From Stutzerimonas kunmingensis (GTDB lineage Bacteria; Pseudomonadota; Gammaproteobacteria; Pseudomonadales; Pseudomonadaceae), in assembly GCF_900114065.1 (NCBI RefSeq), contig NZ_FORS01000002.1, forward strand, positions 496,001 to 560,000: a stretch of 64,000 nt of DNA. The letters are read 5' to 3'. The stretch's first letter is position 1. Each line of letters opens with the position of its first letter. Positions 51,148 through 59,318 of the stretch are shown one piece after another. A model generated the notes under the pieces. The model searched no databases. It was not told where the DNA came from and saw only the letters and a program-made list of their open reading frames with translations. Position numbers and translations under genes: made by a program.

Positions 51148-52506
51148 ATGGCTTACGACTTCGATCTATTCGTCATCGGTGCAGGTTCCGGTGGCGTGCG
51201 TGCGGCGCGCTTCGCTGCAGGTTTCGGCGCGAAGGTGGCGGTTGCGGAAAGCCGTTACCTGGGCGGTACCTGTGTCAACGTCGGTTGTGTGCCGAAGAAG
51301 CTACTGGTCTACGGCGCGCATTACGCCGAAGACATTGGCCAGGCACAGGGCTACGGCTGGACCATCGACGGCGCGACCTTCGACTGGAAGACCCTGATTG
51401 CCAACAAGAACCGGGAAATCCAGCGACTGAACGGCATCTACCGCAGCATCCTGGTAGATAGCGGCGTGACCCTGCTGCAAGCGCATGCGCGCCTGGTCGA
51501 TGCCCATACCGTCGAAGTCGAGGGCAAGCAGTACACGGCCGAGCACATCCTGATCGCTACCGGCGGCTGGCCCCACGTGCCGGCGATTCCGGGGCGTGAG
51601 CACGCCATCACGTCCAATGAAGCTTTCTACCTCGAATCCTTGCCGCGACGTGTGCTGGTGGTCGGTGGTGGCTATATCGCCGTCGAATTTGCCTCGATCT
51701 TCCATGGCTGCGGTGCCGATACCAAGCTGCTCTATCGCGGTGAGCTGTTCCTACGTGGTTTCGACGGATCGCTTCGCGACCACCTGAAGGACGAGATGAT
51801 CAAGAAGGGCGTGGATCTGCAGTTCAATGCCGACATCGTGCATATCGACAAACAGGCTGACGGTAGCCTGCTCGCCACGCTGGAAGACGGTCGAACGCTG
51901 GAAGCAGACTGCATCTTTTACGCGACGGGCCGTCGCCCGATGCTGGACAACCTAGGGCTGGACCAGGCCGGGGTAGCGCTGGATGCCCGAGGCTTCATCG
52001 CTGTCGACGATGAATACCGCACGTCGGTGTCTTCGATCCTGGCGATCGGCGATGTTATCGGTCGCGTGCAGTTGACACCCGTCGCACTGGCTGAGGGCAT
52101 GGCCGTGGCGCGGCGGCTATTCAAGCCCGAGCAGTATCGCAAGGTCGATTACACGACCATCCCAACCGCGGTGTTCAGTCTGCCGAACATGGCAACTGTC
52201 GGGCTGACCGAGGAGGAGGCGCGCGAGCAGGGCTACAACGTAACGATCTTCGAAAGTCGTTTTCGGCCGATGAAGCTGACCATGACCGATAGCCTCGAGC
52301 GGAGCCTGATGAAGCTGGTGGTGGATGCTGAGACCGACCGTGTGCTCGGCTGTCATATGGCGGGACCGGATGCCGGCGAGATCATGCAGGGGCTGGGCGT
52401 GGCGCTGAAGGCCGGGGCCACCAAGCAGGTGTTCGACGACACGCTGGGCATCCACCCGACGGCCGCCGAAGAGTTCGTCACCATGCGCACGCCGGCGGCG
52501 ATCTGA
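51148..52506 (+). CDS. gor: Glutathione-disulfide reductase
   Basis: The 452-residue enzyme has the FAD motif [21 protein letters not shown] and the redox centre [13 protein letters not shown] with C42 and C47. The NADPH-binding [17 protein letters not shown] and the C-terminal [16 protein letters not shown] with the catalytic His-Glu pair are present. It keeps glutathione reduced. AGAAGGAGA lies 8 nt before the ATG. A hairpin (52515-52541) separates it from the convergent PCu(A)C gene. Confidence 0.95.
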   Translation: MAYDFDLFVIGAGSGGVRAARFAAGFGAKVAVAESRYLGGTCVNVGCVPKKLLVYGAHYAEDIGQAQGYGWTIDGATFDWKTLIANKNREIQRLNGIYRSILVDSGVTLLQAHARLVDAHTVEVEGKQYTAEHILIATGGWPHVPAIPGREHAITSNEAFYLESLPRRVLVVGGGYIAVEFASIFHGCGADTKLLYRGELFLRGFDGSLRDHLKDEMIKKGVDLQFNADIVHIDKQADGSLLATLEDGRTLEADCIFYATGRRPMLDNLGLDQAGVALDARGFIAVDDEYRTSVSSILAIGDVIGRVQLTPVALAEGMAVARRLFKPEQYRKVDYTTIPTAVFSLPNMATVGLTEEEAREQGYNVTIFESRFRPMKLTMTDSLERSLMKLVVDAETDRVLGCHMAGPDAGEIMQGLGVALKAGATKQVFDDTLGIHPTAAEEFVTMRTPAAI

Positions 52507-52514
52507 AAGCATGC

Positions 52515-52541
52515 TGGCGGCCGCCTGCGGCGGCGCGCCAG
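52515..52541. terminator. Hairpin between gor and the PCu(A)C gene
   Basis: CTGGCG..CGCCAG arms around a GCC-rich core between two convergent stops. Confidence 0.55.
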
Positions 52542-52546
52542 ATCAC

Positions 52547-53053
52547 TCAGTGATGATGCCCTGGCGCAGCACCCCCGGCAGCCGGGGCGTCTACCTCGAT
52601 GCTCACCTCGGTGGTGATCTCGCCGCCGTCCTCGAATTGCAGTGTCACCGGGAAGCTCTCCCCAGCCACCAGCGGCTGCTTGAGCCCGAACAGCATCACG
52701 TGATTGCCACCCGGCTTGAACTCCACCTTGCCAGCTGCGGGCACGTCGACCGCCTCGACCTGCTGCATCTTCATCATGTCGCCCTGATGCACATGGGTGT
52801 GCAGCTCGGTCTTTTCGGCACGTGAGGTCTGCGCGCCGATCAGGCGCTGTGGCTGCTGACCACGATTTTCCAGTATGAAGTACACCGCGCCAGTCGGAGC
52901 GCTGGGCGGCATCGCCCGCGACCACGCCTGGCTGACAGCCAACTCGCTGGTGGCCGCTTGTGTCGAAGCCTGATGGTCGTGGTGGTGCTCCTGCGCAAGG
53001 GCAGGCAAGCAGAGTGCCGCAAAAGTACCAGCGGCCAGTAAGCGAAGCAGCAT
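52547..53053 (-). CDS. Periplasmic copper chaperone, PCu(A)C type
   Basis: The 168-residue protein has a signal peptide (about 1-20, cleaved before QEHHHDHQ) and a PCu(A)C core with the Cu(I) site H-x-M...H-x-M spread over TELHTHVHQGDMMKMQQVEAV and GNHVMLFGL. A His-rich N-terminal tail and a C-terminal GHHH may bind extra copper. The family delivers copper to cytochrome oxidase. No SenC partner is adjacent, so the partner is unknown. The start is supported by CTGCTTCGC-rich context rather than a strong ribosome site. Confidence 0.85.
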   Translation of the reverse strand: MLLRLLAAGTFAALCLPALAQEHHHDHQASTQAATSELAVSQAWSRAMPPSAPTGAVYFILENRGQQPQRLIGAQTSRAEKTELHTHVHQGDMMKMQQVEAVDVPAAGKVEFKPGGNHVMLFGLKQPLVAGESFPVTLQFEDGGEITTEVSIEVDAPAAGGAAPGHHH

Positions 53054-53181
53054 GAGAGAACTCCCGTTCTGTAGAGATGCGCCATATTACGCCGCTGGCC
53101 CTGCAGCGGTACGTCTGGGTAGTCAACTTATCGGTCGGCCATGGCCTGCGTGCCGCGCGATGGAGAGGAGGGTGCAGCAAT

Positions 53182-53211
53182 TTGCCACAGGTGTGTTTGT
53201 GACACTATATT
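53182..53211 (+). promoter_or_regulatory. Promoter of the sialidase-like operon
   Basis: TTGCCA (53182-53187), 18-bp spacer, TATATT (53206-53211), about 285 bp upstream of the ATG. No other gene is seen in the 442-bp gap 53054-53495. Confidence 0.55.
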
Positions 53212-53495
53212 GCGACGCCTGCACTTGCAGCCATCGAGGATTTCTGTAGCACCTGACTTTTTACGAACGACGCGTTTATCAAGCGCGGCTGATCGGCTTC
53301 CTCCACCAAGTGATTGCTCCGACCCTGGTGCTCGGTCATGATCGGCGGCCGCTCAAACAAGCTCGGTACTCCCGGCCATCAGAAGTCAGGGCAACCGATC
53401 AATACACTTTCTTTTTCACGCCCCGACGGTTTTTGGGGCATACGAGCTTGCCGTTTCCTTGCAAAGCGCAGGACGCGTCATGTGTTTATACGGAC

Positions 53496-54800
53496 ATGAT
53501 TTATATGAGTTCTGGAAAGTTCGGATTTCTTCCCACCTGCCTGTCTGTCATCGCCCTTGCAGCTATTTTCACTTCCGCCTGGTGGCTTCATCCTGAACGA
53601 GCGGTTTCCGGGTTCGCTGTAGCCAATTCTCATGCTCTGCCGCTCGCTAGCAAGGGACCGTTTTACAGCACCCGCTTCGCATCCTCCGATCTCGACGAAT
53701 TTGTGCATGCCTCCTCGGTGACCTCCTTGCCGGATGGTGGCCTGATGGCCGTATGGTTTGCCGGTTCACGCGAAGGGGCTGCGGATGTTCAGGTGCGCGG
53801 CGCGCGATTCGACGCGATTGCGGCGGAGTGGGGCGAGGAACTGGTCCTGGCAACTCGCGAGTCGACTCAGAAGGCGACCCAGAAGCACATACGCAAGCTC
53901 GGCAATCCGGTCATTGCGCTGGCTCCCGACAACAGGCTGTGGCTGTTCTATGTGTCGGTATCGATCGGTGGCTGGGCCGGAAGCGCCATCAACGCCATGT
54001 ATTCGGATGATCTGGGAAAAACCTGGTCGACTCCCAGGCAGCTGATCACCACCCCCTTCTTGAACATCAGCACACTGGTGCGCAATGCCCCGGTATTCCA
54101 TCAGGACGGCACCATAGGGCTGCCCGTCTACCACGAGTTCCTCGGCAAGTTCGCCGAGTATCTGTACATCAGCCCGAACGGCGAGGTGACCGGTAAAAGT
54201 CGAATCAGCAAAGGCAACGATTCACTGCAACCAACAGTGGTGCCGATGGACGAGCAACATGCCGTTGCCATGCTGCGCTATGCAGGTGCCAGCCATCATC
54301 GCGTGCTTGCAAGCCGCACCGCGGATGCCGGCAGAACCTGGAGCAAGCCTTATCCGATCGACCCGGCCAACCCCAATTCCGCGCTCGCGGCGGTGGCCAC
54401 GCCCAATCATGGCCTGTTGGTTGCCCTGAATGATCTGGAGGACGGACGTTTCCGTCTTCGCCTGATGGAAACCGACTCGAGCCTCGATCTCTGGAAGCCG
54501 GTGATTGACCTGGACGAATCGCCTGACCCGGAGGGCAACCCGTTCACCCCGGAGGTATATCGGGAAATCATCGGCGACAAGTTTCGCCTTTCCAGCGGGC
54601 CGCGGCGGCTATCGCTGGTAGACGAGTTTCTGACAAACCTGGATAAGCGCGTCTGCAAGACCCACGGCTGCGATTTCGAGTACGAGTATCCCTACTTCAT
54701 CAGGAGCGCCGACGGTCTCTACCACCTGGTCTATTCCTGGAACAACACATTCATCAAACACGTCAGCTTCAATGATGCCTGGCTACTGGAGCAGCTCTGA
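53496..54800 (+). CDS. Sialidase/BNR-fold exported protein
   Basis: About 434 residues. After a hydrophobic export segment (FLPTCLSVIALAAIFTSAWW) comes a beta-propeller with Asp-box-like repeats (SDDLGKTWS, ADAGRTWSKPY), DGGLMAVWFAGSREGAADVQVRGAR and EYPYFIRSADGLYHLVYSWNNTFIKHVSFNDAWL. Enzymes of this fold are sialidases or related glycosyl hydrolases/lyases; the exact substrate is not readable. The start at 53496 is a choice among closely spaced in-frame Met codons with poor ribosome sites; the true start may be earlier. Its stop overlaps the next gene by one base. Confidence 0.7.
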   Translation: MIYMSSGKFGFLPTCLSVIALAAIFTSAWWLHPERAVSGFAVANSHALPLASKGPFYSTRFASSDLDEFVHASSVTSLPDGGLMAVWFAGSREGAADVQVRGARFDAIAAEWGEELVLATRESTQKATQKHIRKLGNPVIALAPDNRLWLFYVSVSIGGWAGSAINAMYSDDLGKTWSTPRQLITTPFLNISTLVRNAPVFHQDGTIGLPVYHEFLGKFAEYLYISPNGEVTGKSRISKGNDSLQPTVVPMDEQHAVAMLRYAGASHHRVLASRTADAGRTWSKPYPIDPANPNSALAAVATPNHGLLVALNDLEDGRFRLRLMETDSSLDLWKPVIDLDESPDPEGNPFTPEVYREIIGDKFRLSSGPRRLSLVDEFLTNLDKRVCKTHGCDFEYEYPYFIRSADGLYHLVYSWNNTFIKHVSFNDAWLLEQL

Positions 54801-55387
54801 TGCCTGAACTCTGGCAAGCGCATCTGACCTTCGGGTTACTCGCTTTCATCGTCACGCCTGGATTTGGCTTCGGCCGAGGGGTTCAAGGGCTTCGCCTTTT
54901 CCTCCTGCTGGGGATCAGCTTCATTCCTGTGGACGGTCTGTCACTGGCCGCCTACATGCGCAGCTTCACTGATGACGTGGCCATCACGACGCTGGTGGCG
55001 CTGGCATTTTTCGCGGCAGTGCGCTTGGGACTGATGGCGATGCCGCCGCAGAACGCGCGCGTGCAATTGTTGATCGCGATGGCGGGGCTGGCGCTTTTTC
55101 TCTACCCGGCAACGATGGGCCTGTCCTATCTGGACCCCTATCAGCTCGGTTACGCCCCCCGCCCGCTGATCGTGGTGGTGGGCGTGCTTGCCCTGGGATT
55201 GCTGCTGCTCAAGAACTGGCTGGGCGCTTCCATGCTCGGCCTTGCCACCTTGGCGTTCAGCCTGGGGATCAAGCCGTCGCCCAATTACTGGGACTATCTG
55301 CTAGACCCCTTCATCGCCTTGTTCAGCTGCGGGGCGTTGCTCGTCTATGCCTGCAAGGCACTCGTGCGCAAGCCAATGCCCGCGTGA
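54800..55387 (+). CDS. Polytopic membrane protein in the sialidase-like operon
   Basis: The 195-residue protein has about five to six hydrophobic segments, including LTFGLLAFIVTPGFGFG, TTLVALAFFAAVRLGLM and a C-terminal pair. The short loops carry a few conserved aromatics (SYLDPYQLGY, PSPNYWDYLLDP). It starts on the A of the sialidase stop and is therefore coupled to it. It may be a transporter or an inner-membrane partner, but I recognise no family. Confidence 0.75.
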   Translation: MPELWQAHLTFGLLAFIVTPGFGFGRGVQGLRLFLLLGISFIPVDGLSLAAYMRSFTDDVAITTLVALAFFAAVRLGLMAMPPQNARVQLLIAMAGLALFLYPATMGLSYLDPYQLGYAPRPLIVVVGVLALGLLLLKNWLGASMLGLATLAFSLGIKPSPNYWDYLLDPFIALFSCGALLVYACKALVRKPMPA

Positions 55388-55461
55388 CGAAAATTACTCC
55401 AGCTGACCTGTGATGGCTCGGCTGCGCTATTTGACGATTCGATAGATTCGAGGTTGGGACA

Positions 55462-57498
55462 ATGGGTTGGCTTCAGTCGCGGCGCCTGCATTACTGGTTC
55501 GGTGCAGTCGGGATTCTGTTCATTGCGCTCGCAGCATTACGCGGGATTTTCTTCGTCGGTTTTTCCGGACTGGCGCCCAGCACGCTCGGCACGGTCGAAG
55601 CCGTACCCGAAACGCTCGGAATCGGCCTGCGTTTCGATCTTCGCCTGGCGATCCTGTTGATGTTGCCGATCGCGCTGTTGGCGTGGCTGCCGGTCTGGAA
55701 CCTGACGCGCTCCCGCGTCCTTCGCTGGGTGGCGCGGCTCTATCTGGCACTGGCGCTTGGTGCAGTGCTGCTGGTCTACATCATCGATTTTGGCCACTAC
55801 GCCTATCTCGGGGTGCGCATCAATGCCACCGTGTTGCGCTTTCTGGAGGACGCGCAGATATCCACCGATATGGTCTGGCAAACCTATCCAGTGGTCTGGA
55901 TCAGCGTTGGCTGGGCGGCGGCAACCGCTCTGGTGTGGTGGCTGCTGCTGCGCTTCGAGCGGGTCACGCTGGATCGTCCGGCAAAGCGAATCAGCCGGCT
56001 TTCACTGATCTGGGGTAGTGCGCTGATGGTGGTGGCTGTCTTCATCGCCATCCTCGGGCGTTTCGACAATATCAACCTGGAAAACCCGGTGCCGCTGCGC
56101 TGGAGTGATGCGTTCTTCTCGGGCGACAACCAGATCGCAGCCCTTGGCCTGAATCCGGTGATCTTCCTCTACGACACGCTGAAGGTGCCCAATCAGCCGT
56201 ATGACCGGGAACAGGTCGAGGCCCATTACGATGTCGTCAGCCGTTACCTAGGCGTCGACCAGCCTGATGCGAAAACGCTTAATTTCAGCCGGGAGCAGGG
56301 CGTTCAGCCCTATGCGATTGATGGAAAGCGGCCGAATGTCGTCTTCGTCATGCTCGAATCCCTGGGAACCACCGCGGTGGGCGCCTACGGCAATCCGCTC
56401 AATCCAACTCCCAATATCGATCGGCTGGCCAAGCAGAGCTGGTTCTTCAAGAACTTCTACGTTCCCGTGACCGGCACCGCGAAGACCGTTTGGGCGAGCA
56501 TATCCGGCGTACCAGACGTTTCCCGGCAGGAAACCGCGACGCGCAATCCGCTGATCACCCGTCAACACAGCCTCGTCAACGCGCTGCAGGGCTACGACAA
56601 GTACTACATGATTGGCGGCAATTCCGGCTGGGCCAATATGAATGCCCTGATCCGCCAGAGCATCGACGACATCCAGCTATATGAGGAGCGCCACTGGAAC
56701 TCTCCGATGGTGGATGTGTGGGGAATATCCGACCTGGACCTGTTCAAGGAAAGTGACCGGCTGCTGCGAGAGCAGGGGGAGGGCAAGCCCTTCTTTGCCT
56801 ATATCCAGACGGCGGGCAACCATCGTCCGTTCACCATACCCAAGCAGAACGACGGCTTCGAAGCCCTCGATCTGCCTTTGGAAAAGGTGCAGGGCGCCGG
56901 TTCCCGCAGCGTGGCGCAGTACAACGCGGTCCGCCTTCTGGATTTCAACATCGGCCGCCTGATGGAGATTGCGAAGGAAGGCGGCTGGTACGACAACACC
57001 ATCTTCGTCATGTTTGGCGACCACAACACGCGCATCGCTCAGATTCCGCACATGCTGCCGGCATACGAAAAGCTGGGGCTCGAGAGCAATAACGTTCCGT
57101 TGTTGATCCATGCGCCCAAGCTGCTGGAGCCACGAGTGATCGAAGAGGCCGTGGGTCTGGCCGATCTGCTACCGACCGTACTGGGCATGGCCGGCATGGA
57201 GTTTCGCAACGGTGCGATGGGACGCGACATCCAGCAGTCGGCTCCTGAGGGGGAGCGCGTGGTTCCACTCGTGCTCCGCGAAGGCACGTTCCCGCTGATT
57301 GGTGGCGTGACCAAGGACTTTCTTCTGCAGATGCAGCACGACGGCAGCCAGCCGTCCCTGCACGAAATTGCATCACCGGAGCCTCTGGTCGACGTAGCCG
57401 ACCGGTATCCCGAGGAATTCCAGCGACTTGTCGCCCTGACACGGGGACTGCACGAGGCATCGCGCCTGATGCTCTATCAGAACGTCAGGAAGGACTGA
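55462..57498 (+). CDS. LtaS-like sulfatase-fold transferase
   Basis: The 678-residue protein has five N-terminal transmembrane segments (to about residue 210) and a large periplasmic alkaline-phosphatase-fold domain with NVVFVMLESLGTTAVGAYGNPLNPTPNIDRLA (metal-binding start), a nucleophile region TGTAKTVWASISGVP and GDHNTRIA (metal-binding end). This is the lipoteichoic-acid-synthase-like / phosphoglycerol transferase architecture seen in Gram-negative opgB/ltaS-like genes. The presumed role is transfer of phosphoglycerol to envelope glycans. It follows the sialidase-like pair by 74 bp and may be co-transcribed. Confidence 0.82.
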   Translation: MGWLQSRRLHYWFGAVGILFIALAALRGIFFVGFSGLAPSTLGTVEAVPETLGIGLRFDLRLAILLMLPIALLAWLPVWNLTRSRVLRWVARLYLALALGAVLLVYIIDFGHYAYLGVRINATVLRFLEDAQISTDMVWQTYPVVWISVGWAAATALVWWLLLRFERVTLDRPAKRISRLSLIWGSALMVVAVFIAILGRFDNINLENPVPLRWSDAFFSGDNQIAALGLNPVIFLYDTLKVPNQPYDREQVEAHYDVVSRYLGVDQPDAKTLNFSREQGVQPYAIDGKRPNVVFVMLESLGTTAVGAYGNPLNPTPNIDRLAKQSWFFKNFYVPVTGTAKTVWASISGVPDVSRQETATRNPLITRQHSLVNALQGYDKYYMIGGNSGWANMNALIRQSIDDIQLYEERHWNSPMVDVWGISDLDLFKESDRLLREQGEGKPFFAYIQTAGNHRPFTIPKQNDGFEALDLPLEKVQGAGSRSVAQYNAVRLLDFNIGRLMEIAKEGGWYDNTIFVMFGDHNTRIAQIPHMLPAYEKLGLESNNVPLLIHAPKLLEPRVIEEAVGLADLLPTVLGMAGMEFRNGAMGRDIQQSAPEGERVVPLVLREGTFPLIGGVTKDFLLQMQHDGSQPSLHEIASPEPLVDVADRYPEEFQRLVALTRGLHEASRLMLYQNVRKD

Positions 57499-57593
57499 GT
57501 TCCAGGGCGGTGACTGCCTATCCGCGAGCTGTCTGACACAGCGCGCGGCTGGGCAGATCGGGCGAACATGAGCGTGAAGTTACAGCGCCAGGC

Positions 57594-57980
57594 TCAATAG
57601 AGAATCATCACCCAGGTAACCGCTACCATCACCAGCGACAGTAGTTGCGCCGCGCTGCCCATGTCCTTGGCGTTCTTGGAAAGCGGGTGAAGTTCGAGCG
57701 AGATTCGGTCGATTGCTGCCTCTATCGCCGAATTGACGAGCTCGACCACCAGTGTCAACAACGGCACGATCACTAGTAACAAGCGTTCGATTCGGCTGAC
57801 GTCGAGCGTGAACGCCAGTGGTATCAGGACAGCGTTGAGTAGAAGCAGCTGTCTGAAGGCAGCTTCGCCGACGATCGCAGCACGGATACCTGCAATGGAG
57901 TATCCCAGCGCCCTCAGGATTCGCCTGAGACCTGAGTGCCCCTTGAGCGATTGCGCGTTGAGTTCTTCGATGCTGCTCAT
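57594..57980 (-). CDS. dgkA: Diacylglycerol kinase
   Basis: The 128-residue membrane kinase has the conserved block with EAAFRQLLLLNAVLIPLAFTLDVSRIERLLLVIVPLLTLVVELVNSAIEAAIDRISLELHPLSKNAKDMGSAAQ. ELVNSAIEAAIDR contains the acidic metal-binding residues. It re-enters diacylglycerol into phospholipid synthesis as phosphatidic acid, which fits its placing near an LtaS-like transferase whose by-product is diacylglycerol. The ATG at 57980 has AGGAAG 6 nt upstream; an earlier TTG start is possible. Confidence 0.92.
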   Translation of the reverse strand: MSSIEELNAQSLKGHSGLRRILRALGYSIAGIRAAIVGEAAFRQLLLLNAVLIPLAFTLDVSRIERLLLVIVPLLTLVVELVNSAIEAAIDRISLELHPLSKNAKDMGSAAQLLSLVMVAVTWVMILY

Positions 57981-58119
57981 GTTCAACTTCCTGGCAGAAT
58001 TGTGGCGAGTATAAGCATCCCGCGGCAGCGAGCGCGTGCTGATCGTGGCTAAACGAATACCAGAGAGGGAATGGACCTAAAGGTGGCGATGGCAACGCAC
58101 AGCCATTATCACAAACGTA

Positions 58120-58147
58120 ATTTAACATAATATAGATTATGCGAAAT
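58120..58147 (-). other. dif: XerCD chromosome-dimer resolution site
   Basis: 28 bp in three parts: XerD arm ATTTAACATAA (58120-58130), centre TATAGA (58131-58136), XerC arm TTATGCGAAAT (58137-58147). Read on the minus strand this is nearly the P. aeruginosa/E. coli dif sequence, with one changed base in the centre and slight differences at the XerC outer end. It lies between dgkA and the AraC gene in an A+T-rich patch unlike its surroundings. Confidence 0.85.
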
Positions 58148-58219
58148 ACGACTTACGCCTTAGGCGTTACCCACCACCAGATCACCTCCAGCTTTTCGCC
58201 TCAATATCTCCAAAGCACT

Positions 58220-59155
58220 TCAGCTCTCAAGTGAATCCTCTGCCTGCGCATGCTGGCTGTTCGGCTGATTAGTTCCCGCATTTCGAAACGCCGAGCGAAA
58301 TTCGCTGGGTTTGAGTCCGGTCTGCTTGCGAAAGAAACGGCTGAAGTATGCCGCGTCGTCGAACCCCAGGTCGCGGGCGATCTGCTGGATGTCGAGCGTG
58401 GTATACGCCAGCTGACGTTGTGCTTCGCGAACGACTCGCTCGTTGATGATCGCAGTCGGTGATTCCCCCAGACCTTCGCGGGTGGCTCGGCCCAGTGTGG
58501 CTGGAGTGATTCCCAGCGCTTCGGCGTACAGACCAAGCGGCCAATGCTGTCTGAAATGCGTGTCGACCAACTCGCGAAACTGAATCAGCAGCTGGGACCG
58601 CCTGCTATTGGCTGGGCGACCGCTCGGCACTGGCTGTTCCAGCCGGACGACATGTACGAGTAACGCGAGCAACAATGCGTGCCCCGCGGCGACATTGCCG
58701 CGTTCCTGACTGTGCGCTTCCGCCTGGATCAGCTGGATCAGCGGCCATATCGGCTCTTCGCCGTCTGCATCCCACGGCAGCGGCACCACTGCCGGACGTT
58801 GCATCAAGGCCAGCAGTTCACTGGACAAAATCCGCGCCATCGACTCCAGCGGTCGCTGTGCTGCCGTGATGACCGGCCCGTCGGTTTCGGGGCTGTAGCG
58901 AAAGGCATGCACGGTGCGCTGCGGCAGCAGGATCAGGCACGGCGCACGGAAGCCCATTCGGCTGTTCTCCAGGGAAACTTCGCCCTCGCCACTTCGTACA
59001 TAGACGATCTGCAACAGTGAGTCATGCTGGTGCGGCTTGATTTCGCGCTGATGCATGTCGCCGCGTTCGTTGATCCATTCCAGATGCAACAGGTCCTGCC
59101 ATACGGGCAATGCAGCCTGGCCGTACAAGGCGTAGTTGGGAATGCGTTTGCTCAT
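58220..59155 (-). CDS. AraC-family regulator (PobR/HpaA-like)
   Basis: The 311-residue protein has an N-terminal cupin-like effector domain (HQHDSLLQIVYVRSGEGEVSLEN) and a C-terminal AraC DNA-binding domain with AEALGITPATLGRATREGLGE and IQQIARDLGFDDAAYFSRFFRKQTGLKPSEFR. Relatives respond to 4-hydroxybenzoate or other aromatic acids. It is transcribed away from an AaeB-type efflux operon; the 163-bp gap holds both promoters, so it likely activates that operon with an aromatic ligand. The ATG at 59155 is chosen over an upstream GTG for lack of support for the latter. Confidence 0.82.
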   Translation of the reverse strand: MSKRIPNYALYGQAALPVWQDLLHLEWINERGDMHQREIKPHQHDSLLQIVYVRSGEGEVSLENSRMGFRAPCLILLPQRTVHAFRYSPETDGPVITAAQRPLESMARILSSELLALMQRPAVVPLPWDADGEEPIWPLIQLIQAEAHSQERGNVAAGHALLLALLVHVVRLEQPVPSGRPANSRRSQLLIQFRELVDTHFRQHWPLGLYAEALGITPATLGRATREGLGESPTAIINERVVREAQRQLAYTTLDIQQIARDLGFDDAAYFSRFFRKQTGLKPSEFRSAFRNAGTNQPNSQHAQAEDSLES

Positions 59156-59318
59156 GAATTTCTGCCGTGGTGCCGGTATCCGGCGCGAAAAATGCACTAA
59201 TCGTCCTAGTGGTTGTTCAGTCTGTCATACGTCTTTGACGTTAAATGTAACCATCTGTGTTGCAGCGTGACGGCCGCGCCCTCTCCCGCCTCTGGCCCGC
59301 GCCCCAAAAACGAACTCT

